NCBI GenBank assembly: GCA_963832875.1
Contig: CAWHWB010000010.1
Location: forward strand, 62,001 to 126,000
Origin: AP-15 sp963832875
GTDB lineage: Bacteria > Pseudomonadota > Alphaproteobacteria > ATCC43930 > CGMCC-115725
Direction: 5' to 3'
Length of the DNA stretch: 64,000 bases
Part shown: positions 17,761 through 27,115 of the stretch, piece by piece
Layout: each line of letters starts with the position of its first letter
Position numbering within the stretch: the first letter of the stretch is position 1
The notes under the pieces: model-generated
Told to the model about the DNA's origin: nothing
Database searches by the model: none
The model's input: only the letters and a program-made list of their open reading frames with translations
Position numbers and translations under genes: made by a program

Positions 17761-19374
17761 ATGCAGGCGGATTACGTCATCGTCGGCGCCGGCTCGGCCG
17801 GCTGCGTCTTGGCCAATCGGCTCAGCGAAGACCCGGCGACGCGCGTCGTCTTGATCGAGGCCGGCGGCCCCGACCGCAACCCGCTGATTCATATCCCGGC
17901 CGGCTACATGAAATTGCTCGACCATCCGACCATCACCTGGGGCTACCAGGCCGAGGCCGATCCCGGCACCAATGGGCGGGCCATCCCTTACCCGCGAGGC
18001 CGGGTGCTGGGCGGGTCGAGCTCGATCAACGGCATGATCTATGTCCGCGGCCAGCCCGAGGATTTCGACCATTGGGGCCAGCTCGGCAACCGCGGCTGGT
18101 CATGGGACGATGTGCTGCCCTATTTCAAAAAGGCCGAGAGCTGGGAGCGCGGCGAGGATGATTTTCATGGGCATGGCGGCCCGCTGTTGACCTCGAACGC
18201 GGCCGACCGGCCACTGTTGTGCCATACGATGATCGAGGCCGGGCGCGAGATCGGCCTCGAATACCGTGAGGACGTTAACCACCTGCCGCCCGGCTCCGGC
18301 GACAATATCGGCTGGGTCCAGCAGACCCGCCGCGGGCGTCGACGCCAGAGTGCGGCGCGCACCTATCTGCGGGCGGCAAAAAAGCGCCACAACCTGCGGA
18401 TCGTCACCGGCGCGTTGGTCCATCGCGTGTTGTTCGACGGCGCCCGCGCGACCGGTGTCGAATACCGGCGCGTCGCCAACGGCAGCGCGACCGAACAGGT
18501 CGATGCGGCGCGCGAGGTCATCCTCTCGGCCGGCGCCATCGGCTCGCCGCATGTCCTGCAATTGTCGGGGGTCGGCGATCCCGATCATCTCGGCCGTATC
18601 GGCATCGGGGTGCGGCACGCCTTGCCCGGCGTCGGTCGGAATTTCCAGGACCATTACATTGCGCGCGTCGCCTGCTCGGTCGCCGGCGCCAGGACCCTGA
18701 ACGAGAAATCGCGCGGCCTGCCGTTGGCCGGCGAGGTCCTGCGCTATCTCGTCGCCGGCAGCGGTATGCTGACCTATGCCTCCTCCCTCGTCTGCGCCTC
18801 GGTCAAGGTCTTGGAGGAGTCGGCTACCCCCGACATCCAGTGTCTGTTCTCGCCGGGCAGCTTCGCACCGGGGCCGGTGCGGCGGCTCGACGACAAGCCC
18901 GGCATGACCATCGGCATGTGGCAGATGCGCCCATTGTCGCGCGGCTATGTCGAGGCGAGATCGCCGAACCCGGCCGAGCAGCCGGCGATCAATCCGCGCT
19001 ATCTCGCCGAAGACACCGATCGGCGCTGCGTCGTCGGCGGCCTCAAGCTGGCGCGACGGCTGTTCGCCGCACCGGCGATCAAGAAATACGTAGTCGCCGA
19101 GACCCTTCCCGGTGCCGATGTCCAGAGCGACGACGAGCTGCTCAATTACGCCCGGCAATACGGCTCGACCGTGTTTCACGCGACCTGCAGCTGCAGGATG
19201 GGACGCGACTCGATGGCCGTCGTCGACGACCATCTGCGCGTCCACGGCATCGAGCGGCTGCGGGTAATCGACGCCTCTGTCATGCCGGCGGTGACCTCGA
19301 CCAACACCAATGCGCCGACCATCATGATCGCCGAAAAAGGTGCGGCGATGATCCTCGCCGACGCGCGTGCCTGA
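17761..19374 (+). CDS. GMC-family FAD oxidoreductase (choline dehydrogenase-like)
   Basis: 537 residues. It begins with the FAD-binding GxGxxG element (VIVGAGSAGCVLANRL), then the GMC signatures GRVLGGSSSINGMIYVRG and SAGAIGSPHVLQLSGVG. The C-terminal active-site region FHATCSCRMG holds the conserved histidine, followed by the STNTNAPTIMIAEKGA segment. Such enzymes oxidise alcohols to aldehydes using FAD and usually a membrane electron acceptor. Choline itself is not assured, since no betaine aldehyde dehydrogenase or betI gene is nearby. The start is fixed by a strong ribosome site. It converges with a small envelope-protein gene, 13 bases apart. Confidence 0.93.
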   Translation: MQADYVIVGAGSAGCVLANRLSEDPATRVVLIEAGGPDRNPLIHIPAGYMKLLDHPTITWGYQAEADPGTNGRAIPYPRGRVLGGSSSINGMIYVRGQPEDFDHWGQLGNRGWSWDDVLPYFKKAESWERGEDDFHGHGGPLLTSNAADRPLLCHTMIEAGREIGLEYREDVNHLPPGSGDNIGWVQQTRRGRRRQSAARTYLRAAKKRHNLRIVTGALVHRVLFDGARATGVEYRRVANGSATEQVDAAREVILSAGAIGSPHVLQLSGVGDPDHLGRIGIGVRHALPGVGRNFQDHYIARVACSVAGARTLNEKSRGLPLAGEVLRYLVAGSGMLTYASSLVCASVKVLEESATPDIQCLFSPGSFAPGPVRRLDDKPGMTIGMWQMRPLSRGYVEARSPNPAEQPAINPRYLAEDTDRRCVVGGLKLARRLFAAPAIKKYVVAETLPGADVQSDDELLNYARQYGSTVFHATCSCRMGRDSMAVVDDHLRVHGIERLRVIDASVMPAVTSTNTNAPTIMIAEKGAAMILADARA

Positions 19375-19387
19375 TGCCGCCGCCGAT

Positions 19388-19855
19388 CTATCTATGCTCG
19401 TAGACGCGCCTTCGCCTCGGCGCCCGATGGATGGCGAGCGACAGGCGCCGGTTCAGCTCCTCGATGTCATGCTGGTCGAGCTCGAGCCCAACCCAGCCAT
19501 AGCCGGGATGAAGTATGGCGAGGTCGACACCGGTCCCGTCCGGCTGCACCCACCAACGGCCTTTGGTAGCGACATTTATGGTTGTTCCCGGCGCCGGGGC
19601 GCCGGTCGGTCGTGGCGGCTTCATTTCGGCGCGCATCTGCGCCAACTCGTTGATCATTTTCTCGACTTGGGTTACATCCAGAGTCAGCGTGGCCGGAGGG
19701 TTGCTCGGTAATTTTACTGTCGCTATCGTTTTCTCTTGGTTCATCGTCCATGCCGGCGTGCAACTCGTCTGTGCTGTGGATGGTGAATACTGTACATATA
19801 CGATAAACAAGATCATAGAAATCACTGCCGCTGCGCCAATAACGGTCCGCTTCAT
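19388..19855 (-). CDS. Hypothetical small membrane-anchored or exported protein
   Basis: 155 residues from ATG 19855, chosen because a ribosome site (cgaggat) precedes it and because the peptide then starts MKRTVIGAAAVISMILFIV, a typical signal or anchor sequence ending near STAQTS. The open frame extends 130 codons upstream but that part is low-complexity and lacks a ribosome site. The exported part has a possible helical segment (VTQVEKMINELAQMRAEM), a proline-rich linker (KPPRPTGAPAPG) and a C-terminal part with GRWWVQPDGTGVDLAIL. I do not recognise the family. Confidence 0.65.
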   Translation of the reverse strand: MKRTVIGAAAVISMILFIVYVQYSPSTAQTSCTPAWTMNQEKTIATVKLPSNPPATLTLDVTQVEKMINELAQMRAEMKPPRPTGAPAPGTTINVATKGRWWVQPDGTGVDLAILHPGYGWVGLELDQHDIEELNRRLSLAIHRAPRRRRVYEHR

Positions 19856-20267
19856 CGTGCTATCCTCGTTTTCCGCGCCCCTGTCTTGGGACTGGGCCTT
19901 ATCTAACGCGGTTTGATCCTGCTGCATAGAAATCGAGCCCGGTGCCGCCCAGAGGCCAAGGTCCACAGCGCACCCGAGTCCTTGGTCCGCGGTCCGGCCG
20001 GCGTGCCGGATGCCGGCCTTTCTCCGAGTCCGGATAACCGGCTGCCCCGAAGACCCGGCGACACCGATGATAAGGCCGAATGATAAAGAAAGAGGCAACG
20101 GCGCCGACCGAAGACCGGCCGACCGGATGATTGGCGCAGCAGATCGTCGATCGGCGAGAATTAGCCTCGATTCGCGCGCCGGGACATGCCTATTATCAGG
20201 TTTACGCCTCCGCCCCGCGGACGCGCGGTCGAATTCGTCAAACAAGTTCGGGTGAAGAGCAGCCGCG
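19856..20267. promoter_or_regulatory. Divergent intergenic region upstream of gltB
   Basis: 412 bases between the leftward small gene and gltB. It contains GC-rich hairpins (for example ccggccggcgtgccggatgccggcc folded on itself near 20000) and a TATTAT hexamer at 20191-20196 that could serve as -10 for gltB, without a good -35. No convincing gene is seen on either strand. Confidence 0.35.
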
Positions 20268-23200
20268 ATGGGATTGCCTGAGAGACAAGGTCTTTATGAT
20301 CCGCGCAACGAGCACAACTCGTGCGGCGTCGGTTTCGTCGCCAATATCAGGGGACGAAAATCGCACGACATCATCGCGCGCGGCCTAGAGATCCTGGTTA
20401 ATCTCGACCATCGCGGCGCCGTCGGTGCCGACCCGCTGGTCGGCGACGGCGCTGGCGTTCTGATCCAGATGCCCGATGCGCTACTGCGCGATTGGGCGAA
20501 TACCCGGGGCCTCGATCTTCCGCCGCTCGGCCGCTACGCGGCCGCGATGTGCTTTCTGCCTCGCGACGACGAGGCGCGCGATTTCGCCACCCGCCACATC
20601 GAGCATTTTATCGCGGCCGAGGGCCAGTCGCTGATCGGCTGGCGCGACGTGCCGACCGACACGACCGGGCTCGGCGCCCGCGTCGTCGAAACTATGCCGG
20701 TGATCCGCCAGGCAATCATCGCCGCCGACCCGACGCTGCCCGACCAGGACGCCTTCGAACGCAAGATCCTGACCATCCGCAAACAAGCCTTGAACAGCGT
20801 CGTGGAGCTCGGAGCACATCACGGTCTCCCCGGTCTGCCCGAACTCTACATGCCGTCGTTCTCGACCCGGACCGTGGTCTACAAAGGATTGCTGCTGGCG
20901 CCGCAGGTCGGCAGCTTTTACCAGGATCTGCGCAACCCGTTGACCGTCTCGGCCCTGGCGCTGGTGCACCAGCGCTTTTCGACCAACACCTTCCCGTCGT
21001 GGCGCCTGGCCCACCCCTATCGCTTTCTGTGCCACAACGGCGAGATCAACACGGTCCGCGGCAACGTCAATTGGATGCACGCGCGTCGTCAGGCGATGAC
21101 CTCGGAATTGCTGGGTGCGGATCTCGCCAAGATGGTGCCGCTGATCGGGCCCAACCAATCCGACACCGCCTGCATTGACAACGCGTTGGAGCTGCTGGTC
21201 GTCGGCGGCGGCTATTCGCTGGCGCACGCGATGATGATGCTGATCCCCGAGGCATGGGCCGGCGACCCGCAGATGGACCCGCAGCGGCGGGCCTTTTACG
21301 AATACCACGCGGCCTTGATGGAGCCGTGGGACGGCCCGGCGGCGATCGCCTTTACCGACGGCCGCCAGATCGGCGCGACCCTCGACCGCAACGGGCTGCG
21401 CCCGGCGCGCTATGTGATCACGGATGACGATCACGTGATCATGGCTTCGGAATCGGGGGTGCTGCCGATCCCGGAGGAAAATATCCGCCGCAAATGGCGG
21501 CTGCAGCCAGGCAAGATGTTGCTGATCGACCTCGAAGAGGGGCGGATCATCGACGACGACGAGGTCAAGCGCAACCTTGCCGCCGAGCATCCTTACGAAG
21601 GCTGGCTGCAGCAGACCCAGTTCAAGCTCGCCGAATTGCCGGAGCTGTCGGCGGATGCTCCGGGACGGGCCCACGAGGCCTCCGCGCAGGCCAATGATCC
21701 AACGGCGCACCTCAATCGGCAGCAGGCGTTCGGCTACACTCGGGAAGACATTCAGTTTTTCCTCGAACCGATGGCGCGTGACGGCGACGACCCGGTCGGC
21801 TCGATGGGTACCGACACGCCGCTCGCAGCGCTGTCGACCAAGCCCAAGCTTCTTTACAATTATTTCAAGCAGAATTTCGCGCAGGTCACCAACCCGCCGA
21901 TCGACCCGATCCGCGAAGAGCTGGTGATGTCGCTGGTGTCGATGATCGGGCCGCGGCCGAATTTGTTGGGCCACGAGGCCGGCTCGCACTACCGGCTCGA
22001 AGTGGCGCAGCCGATCCTGACCGACGGCGATCTCAAAAAAATTCACGGCATCGAAGGCCTGGTCAGCGCCTTCCGCACCGACACGCTCGACGCCACATGG
22101 CCGGCAGCCGAGGGCGCCGACGGCATCGTGCCGGCGTTGGAGCGGCTGTGCCGCCAAGCGACCGCGGCGGTCGAAGCCGGCCACAACATCCTGATCCTGT
22201 CCGATCGCGCGACCTCGGCCGAGCGGGTGCCGATCCCGGCGCTGCTGGCGACCTCGGCGGTGCATCATCACCTGATCCGGCAGGGTCTGCGCACGCTGAC
22301 CGGCATCGTCGTCGAAACCGGCGAAGCCCGCGAAGTCCACCATTTCTGCGCGCTTGCCGGCTATGGCGCCGAGGCCGTCAACCCCTATCTCGCGTTTGCC
22401 ACCCTCGAGCAGATCCGGATCGAAAACGGCCTGCCGCTCAGCGCCGAGGCAGTGCAGAAGAACTACCTGAAGGCGGTCGGCAAAGGCGTCCTGAAGGTCA
22501 TGTCCAAGATGGGCATCTCGACCTATCAGTCCTATTGCGGCGCGCAGATCTTCGACGCGGTCGGGCTCGCCAGCGATTTTGTCGAGAAATACTTCACCGG
22601 CACCGCGACGACGATCGAGGGGGTCGGCCTGCGCGAGATCGCCCGAGAAGCGGTCGAACGCCACCGTCACGCTTATGGCGACAATCCGATCTACCACGAG
22701 ATGCTCGACGCCGGCGGCGACTATGCCTTTCGCCTGCGCGGCGAGGACCATGCCTGGACGCCGCAATCGGTAGCGAATTTGCAGCACGCGGTGCGCGGCA
22801 ATTCGCTGGGCGACTATCGAGACTTTGCCACGACGATCAACGACCAGAGCGAGCGCCTCCTGACGATCCGCGGGTTGATGCGGCTCGATTTCGCGCCCGC
22901 GCCGGTGCCGCTCGACGAGGTCGAGCCGGCCCGCGACATCGTCAAGCGCTTCGCCACCGGGGCGATGAGCTTCGGCTCGATCAGCCGCGAGGCGCACACG
23001 ACCTTAGCGATCGCGATGAACCGCATCGGCGGCAAATCCAATACTGGCGAGGGCGGCGAGGAGGCCGAGAGGTTCAAGCCGCTGCCCAACGGCAACTCGA
23101 AGCGCTCGGCGATCAAGCAGGTCGCCTCCGGAAGATTCGGCGTCACCACCGAATACTTAGTCAACGCCGATGTCCTGCAGATCAAGATGGCGCAAGGCGC

Positions 23201-24932
23201 CAAGCCCGGCGAGGGCGGCCAATTGCCTGGGCACAAGGTCGACAAGGCGATCGCCAAGGTGCGGCATTCGACGCCGGGGGTCGGGTTGATCTCGCCGCCG
23301 CCGCACCACGACATTTATTCGATCGAGGATTTGGCGCAGCTCATCCACGATCTGAAGAACGCCAATCCGCTGGCCGCGGTGTCGGTCAAGCTCGTCTCCG
23401 AGGTCGGGGTCGGCACCGTCGCCGCCGGCGTCGCCAAGGCGCGCGCCGACCATGTGACGATCGCCGGATTTGAGGGGGGCACCGGGGCAAGCCCGCTGAC
23501 CTCGCTGACCCACGCCGGCTCGCCCTGGGAGATCGGGCTCGCCGAAACCCAGCAGACGCTGGTGCTGAACGGATTGCGCGGCCGCATCGCGGTGCAGGTC
23601 GACGGCGGGCTGCGCACCGGGCGCGATGTCGTGATCGCGGCACTGCTCGGCGCGGACGAATTCGGCTTTTCGACAGCGCCATTGATCGCCGCCGGCTGTG
23701 TGATGATGCGCAAATGCCACCTGAATACTTGCCCGGTCGGCATCGCCACCCAAGACCCGGTCCTGCGCGTCCGTTTCACCGGCCAGCCCGAGCAGGTCAT
23801 CAACTATTTCTTCTTCGTCGCCGAGGAAGTGCGCGAGCTGATGGCTCGGCTCGGGTTCCACAAATTCGGCGAGATGATCGGTCGGGTCGACAAACTCGAC
23901 ACGATCCGCGCCGTCGAGCACTGGAAGGCCAAGGGCATCGACCTCTCGCGCCTGCTTCATCGCATGACTCCCGCACCCGGCGTCGCGATCCATAACTGCG
24001 AACGGCAGGACCATCACCTCGGCAAGGCGCTCGACAACGAGCTGATCGCCGCGGCGCAATCCTCGCTCGACGCGCGCGAGCCGGTGCGCATCGAGCGCGA
24101 CATCCGCAACGTGCACCGAACCGTGGGCGCCATGCTGTCGGGCGAGGTGGCGCGGCGCTACGGCCATGCCGGGCTGCCGCAGGATACAATCTGGCTGAGC
24201 TTCCGCGGTACCGCGGGCGGAAGTTTCGGGGCATTTCTGGCGCGCGGCGTGACACTCGAACTGTTCGGCGACGCCAACGACTATGTCGGCAAGGGATTGT
24301 CGGGCGGCCGCCTGATCGTCCGCCAACCGTCCGAGGCGACCCGCGAGCCGACCGAGAACATCATCATCGGCAATACCGTCCTCTATGGCGCCATTGCCGG
24401 CGAAGCCTATTTCGAAGGGATCGCCGGCGAACGCTTTGCGGTGCGCAACTCGGGCGCTGTCTCGGTGGTCGAGGGTACCGGCGACCATGGCTGCGAATAT
24501 ATGACCGGGGGAGTCGTGGTGGTGCTCGGCGACACCGGGCGCAATTTCGCCGCCGGCATGTCGGGCGGAATCGCCTATGTCTGGGACCCCCACGCGCGGT
24601 TCCGTAACCTGTGCAATCCCGCGACCGTCGGGCTCGAAGCGGTGGCAGCGCCGGATCCAGACGAGGGCGAGGGCCCCGACCGGCCGCATCAGCGCTCGCC
24701 CAATGTCGAGGATGCCGGCATGGGCGATCTCTTGCGCTTCGACGCGGCGCGGCTGCGCATCCTGCTCGAGCGCCATCACCTGTTGACCGGCAGCGCCCGA
24801 GCTCGCGGGCTGCTTGAGGACTGGGACAATGCGCTCAGTTGCTTTGTCAAGGTGATGCCGAAGGATTATCGGCGCGCGCTGCTCGAAATGCAGGCGGAGC
24901 GGCAAGCCGCCCGGACCGAGGCCGCTGAGTGA
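20268..24932 (+). CDS. gltB: Glutamate synthase (NADPH) large subunit
   Basis: 1554 residues, normal length. A short propeptide precedes C19 (NSCGVGFVA), which becomes the N-terminal nucleophile of the glutaminase domain after cleavage. The central domain and the FMN/2-oxoglutarate synthase domain follow (GAMSFGSISREAH, VEGGTGASPLTSL-like stretch near residue 1065). The [3Fe-4S] cysteines are in CHLNTCPVGIATQDP. The C-terminal GXGXG beta-helix completes the protein. It transfers the amide nitrogen of glutamine to 2-oxoglutarate, with electrons coming through GltD. gltD follows after a 168-base spacer holding a repeat. Confidence 0.97.
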   Translation: MGLPERQGLYDPRNEHNSCGVGFVANIRGRKSHDIIARGLEILVNLDHRGAVGADPLVGDGAGVLIQMPDALLRDWANTRGLDLPPLGRYAAAMCFLPRDDEARDFATRHIEHFIAAEGQSLIGWRDVPTDTTGLGARVVETMPVIRQAIIAADPTLPDQDAFERKILTIRKQALNSVVELGAHHGLPGLPELYMPSFSTRTVVYKGLLLAPQVGSFYQDLRNPLTVSALALVHQRFSTNTFPSWRLAHPYRFLCHNGEINTVRGNVNWMHARRQAMTSELLGADLAKMVPLIGPNQSDTACIDNALELLVVGGGYSLAHAMMMLIPEAWAGDPQMDPQRRAFYEYHAALMEPWDGPAAIAFTDGRQIGATLDRNGLRPARYVITDDDHVIMASESGVLPIPEENIRRKWRLQPGKMLLIDLEEGRIIDDDEVKRNLAAEHPYEGWLQQTQFKLAELPELSADAPGRAHEASAQANDPTAHLNRQQAFGYTREDIQFFLEPMARDGDDPVGSMGTDTPLAALSTKPKLLYNYFKQNFAQVTNPPIDPIREELVMSLVSMIGPRPNLLGHEAGSHYRLEVAQPILTDGDLKKIHGIEGLVSAFRTDTLDATWPAAEGADGIVPALERLCRQATAAVEAGHNILILSDRATSAERVPIPALLATSAVHHHLIRQGLRTLTGIVVETGEAREVHHFCALAGYGAEAVNPYLAFATLEQIRIENGLPLSAEAVQKNYLKAVGKGVLKVMSKMGISTYQSYCGAQIFDAVGLASDFVEKYFTGTATTIEGVGLREIAREAVERHRHAYGDNPIYHEMLDAGGDYAFRLRGEDHAWTPQSVANLQHAVRGNSLGDYRDFATTINDQSERLLTIRGLMRLDFAPAPVPLDEVEPARDIVKRFATGAMSFGSISREAHTTLAIAMNRIGGKSNTGEGGEEAERFKPLPNGNSKRSAIKQVASGRFGVTTEYLVNADVLQIKMAQGAKPGEGGQLPGHKVDKAIAKVRHSTPGVGLISPPPHHDIYSIEDLAQLIHDLKNANPLAAVSVKLVSEVGVGTVAAGVAKARADHVTIAGFEGGTGASPLTSLTHAGSPWEIGLAETQQTLVLNGLRGRIAVQVDGGLRTGRDVVIAALLGADEFGFSTAPLIAAGCVMMRKCHLNTCPVGIATQDPVLRVRFTGQPEQVINYFFFVAEEVRELMARLGFHKFGEMIGRVDKLDTIRAVEHWKAKGIDLSRLLHRMTPAPGVAIHNCERQDHHLGKALDNELIAAAQSSLDAREPVRIERDIRNVHRTVGAMLSGEVARRYGHAGLPQDTIWLSFRGTAGGSFGAFLARGVTLELFGDANDYVGKGLSGGRLIVRQPSEATREPTENIIIGNTVLYGAIAGEAYFEGIAGERFAVRNSGAVSVVEGTGDHGCEYMTGGVVVVLGDTGRNFAAGMSGGIAYVWDPHARFRNLCNPATVGLEAVAAPDPDEGEGPDRPHQRSPNVEDAGMGDLLRFDAARLRILLERHHLLTGSARARGLLEDWDNALSCFVKVMPKDYRRALLEMQAERQAARTEAAE

Positions 24933-24954
24933 CCAGCCCGTTCGGCCCACCACT

Positions 24955-25063
24955 CCTCGCCCTAACCCTCTCCCCGAAAGCGGGGCGAGGGAGCAGCCCG
25001 CTCGCTCCCCTAGCCCCGCGCGAGCGGGCAGAGGGAGAGGCCCGGATTAGCGGAAGGGCGAGG
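24955..25063. repeat. Imperfect palindromic intergenic repeat between gltB and gltD
   Basis: The outer arms cctcgccct (24955-24963) and agggcgagg (25055-25063) are inverted copies, with further nested pairs inside (ctctccccg with cggggcgag, and ctcgctcccc with gagcgggca-type sequence). It is of the same 'ccctctccc...gggagaggg' style as the insert in dnaE2 and the repeat near 29150. It would form a long stem in the gltB-gltD transcript. Confidence 0.7.
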
Positions 25064-25100
25064 GCCTGCGCGCGACCGATTTCGCCATTGGCTTCGTCGC

Positions 25101-26552
25101 ATGGCTAGGCCGACGGGCTTTCTCGAATTCGCGCGCCGCGAACGGCCTTTCGAGAAGCCAGACGTTCGGCGGCGCAGCTGGGACGAGTTCGTCAAGCCGC
25201 TTCCCGAGCCGGAGACGCGCCGGCAGGCGGCGCGCTGCATGGATTGCGGCATTCCGTTTTGCCACAGCGGCTGCCCGGTCAACAATTTGATCCCCGACTG
25301 GAACAACCTAGTTTATCGCGATCAGTGGCGGGCGGCGCTAAGGATGCTGCATTCGACCAATAATTTTCCGGAGTTCACCGGCCGCGTCTGCCCGGCGCCC
25401 TGCGAAGCAGCGTGCACGCTCAACATCGACGACAACCCGGTCACGATCAAGACGGTCGAATGCGCGATCGTCGACCGCGGGTGGGCGGAAGGCTGGATCG
25501 AGCCGGTCGTGCCGACGCAGCGGACCGGCAAGAATGTCGCCGTGGTCGGCTCGGGGCCGGCGGGGTTGGCCTGCGCGCAGCAGCTCGCGCGCGCCGGGCA
25601 TCGGGTGACCCTATTCGAAAAGTCCGACCGCCTCGGCGGCCTGCTGCGTTATGGCATCCCCGATTTCAAGATGGATAAGCGGCTGATCGACCGCCGCACC
25701 GGGCAGATGATTGAAGAGGGCGTCGTCTTTCGCACCGAGGTCGAAATCGGCGTTGATGTCGCGATCAGCGCAGTGCTCGGGAAGTTCGACGCGGTAGCGA
25801 TGACTGGCGGAGCCGAGTTGCCGCGCGATCTCGAAGTCCCGGGCCGGGAACTCGGCGGCATTCACTTTGCCATGGACTTCCTGCCGCAGCAGAACAAGCG
25901 CAATGCCGGCGACGGCGAGGAACGCGCCGCTCCCGCCGGCACGATTACCGCAGGGGGCAAGCACGTCATCGTGATCGGCGGCGGCGACACCGGGTCGGAC
26001 TGCATCGGCACCTCGGTGCGCCAAGGGGCCGCGTCTATCACCCAGCTGGAAATTCTGCCAAAACCGCCCGAACATGAAAACAAGGCGCTGACCTGGCCCG
26101 ATTGGCCGTTGAAGTTGCGCACTTCCTCCTCGCAGGAAGAGGGCTGCGAGCGCGACTGGTCGGTGCTGACCAAGCGGGCGATCGGCGAGCATGGCCGGAT
26201 CGCGGCGCTCGAATGCGTCCGCGTTCAATGGGTCGATAATCCGGACGGCCGCTTTTTGATGCAGGAAATCCCGGGCAGCGCTTTTGCGCTCAAGGCTGAC
26301 CTGGTCCTGCTGGCGATGGGGTTCTTGGGGCCGCACCAAAACGGGATGGTCGAGCAATCGGGCGCTGCCCTCGACGCGCGCGGCAACGTTCTCGCCAACA
26401 CTATCGACTACCGCACGTCAATCCCCAAGCTGTTCGCCGCCGGCGATATGCGGCGCGGCCAGTCGCTGGTCGTCTGGGCGATCCGCGAGGGCCGCCAATG
26501 CGCCCGCGCGATCGACGAATTCCTGATGGGCGCGAGCCTGCTGCCGCGCTGA
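25101..26552 (+). CDS. gltD: Glutamate synthase (NADPH) small subunit
   Basis: 483 residues. The N-terminal domain carries the [4Fe-4S] cysteines C46, C49, C54, C58 (CMDCGIPFCHSGC) and C97, C101, C105 (CPAPCEAAC). Two dinucleotide folds follow: FAD at VVGSGPAGLACAQQ (from about 149) and NADPH at VIGGGDTGSDC. The C-terminal FAD-contact motif is AAGDMRRGQSLVVWAI. It passes electrons from NADPH to GltB. Start ATG 25101 gives the usual N-terminus (MARPTGFLEFARR). Confidence 0.97.
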   Translation: MARPTGFLEFARRERPFEKPDVRRRSWDEFVKPLPEPETRRQAARCMDCGIPFCHSGCPVNNLIPDWNNLVYRDQWRAALRMLHSTNNFPEFTGRVCPAPCEAACTLNIDDNPVTIKTVECAIVDRGWAEGWIEPVVPTQRTGKNVAVVGSGPAGLACAQQLARAGHRVTLFEKSDRLGGLLRYGIPDFKMDKRLIDRRTGQMIEEGVVFRTEVEIGVDVAISAVLGKFDAVAMTGGAELPRDLEVPGRELGGIHFAMDFLPQQNKRNAGDGEERAAPAGTITAGGKHVIVIGGGDTGSDCIGTSVRQGAASITQLEILPKPPEHENKALTWPDWPLKLRTSSSQEEGCERDWSVLTKRAIGEHGRIAALECVRVQWVDNPDGRFLMQEIPGSAFALKADLVLLAMGFLGPHQNGMVEQSGAALDARGNVLANTIDYRTSIPKLFAAGDMRRGQSLVVWAIREGRQCARAIDEFLMGASLLPR

Positions 26553-26559
26553 GGTCCAC

Positions 26560-26889
26560 ATGCCAAAGGTACAAGCCCTCGGCCATCACTGCTCCTGGTT
26601 CGCTGACGTGAACGGCGAATCCCTTCCTTGCGTCCATAAACACTGGTGGACGCGCGGCAGCAGGTATTACGATCCGAAATGTAAACTAGGCGAAAAACAG
26701 TGGGACGATTTGATCGCTGCCATTAGAGACAAGAAGCGCGTTGTTCTCACTGTCGATGATGTCATTGGCGCCCAACCGCCATCGTTTGAAAGAACTGGCT
26801 ACATCGGATTCTATGCGGTTGCTAATGTCACGGTCGACAGCAAGGGACTCAAGTTCAATTTTATCGAACGATCAGTCGACTTGGCTTAG
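26560..26889 (+). CDS. Hypothetical protein downstream of gltD
   Basis: 109 residues starting 7 bases after gltD. By eye the gene is less GC-rich than its neighbours (many a/t third positions, for example gtaaactagg and gatttgatcgctgcc), which suggests recent acquisition. Visible features are HHCSWFADVNGE, a paired CVHKHWW/DPKCKLGE region with several Cys and His residues, and a mixed alpha/beta pattern. I do not recognise a family. Its position right after gltD suggests it rides on that transcript rather than sharing its function. Confidence 0.6.
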   Translation: MPKVQALGHHCSWFADVNGESLPCVHKHWWTRGSRYYDPKCKLGEKQWDDLIAAIRDKKRVVLTVDDVIGAQPPSFERTGYIGFYAVANVTVDSKGLKFNFIERSVDLA

Positions 26890-26920
26890 CTATCGGACCA
26901 GTCCTTCCGGTGGAGAGAGC

Positions 26921-27115
26921 ATGGCCGAGCCGAAGGAAGACGTGGACGGCCACGGATCAGGTCCTTGGGCTGAAGGCCAGGTGGTCAAGCCCGATCACGG
27001 GCGCCTGGGTTGTTCCGATCAATTCTCTTGCAACCGAATTTCCCGGACCGGACAGCCGTGGGTCAACCCCTGCCATCGCATTGCTTTCTTCGAGAAATGT
27101 TCAACAAGATTCTGA
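26921..27115 (+). CDS. Possible small protein overlapping the pccA start
   Basis: 64 codons from ATG 26921, preceded by a good ribosome site (ggtggagagagc). The frame overlaps the carboxylase gene by 19 bases. The peptide (MAEPKEDVDGHGSGPW...) has no recognisable domain. Part of the DNA (ccaggtggtcaagcccgatc) is reminiscent of the dispersed palindromic repeats, so it may instead be decayed repeat sequence in a leader. Weakly supported. Confidence 0.25.
   Translation: MAEPKEDVDGHGSGPWAEGQVVKPDHGRLGCSDQFSCNRISRTGQPWVNPCHRIAFFEKCSTRF

Noticed and set aside
19856..20245. An N-terminal extension of the small exported protein up to 20245
   Set aside because: The extra 130 codons are low-complexity and lack a ribosome site, and they would bury the clear signal sequence starting at 19855.
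20481..22997. An 838-codon open frame antisense to gltB
   Set aside because: Composition is typical of antisense shadow; gltB is clearly the coding strand with full family homology.
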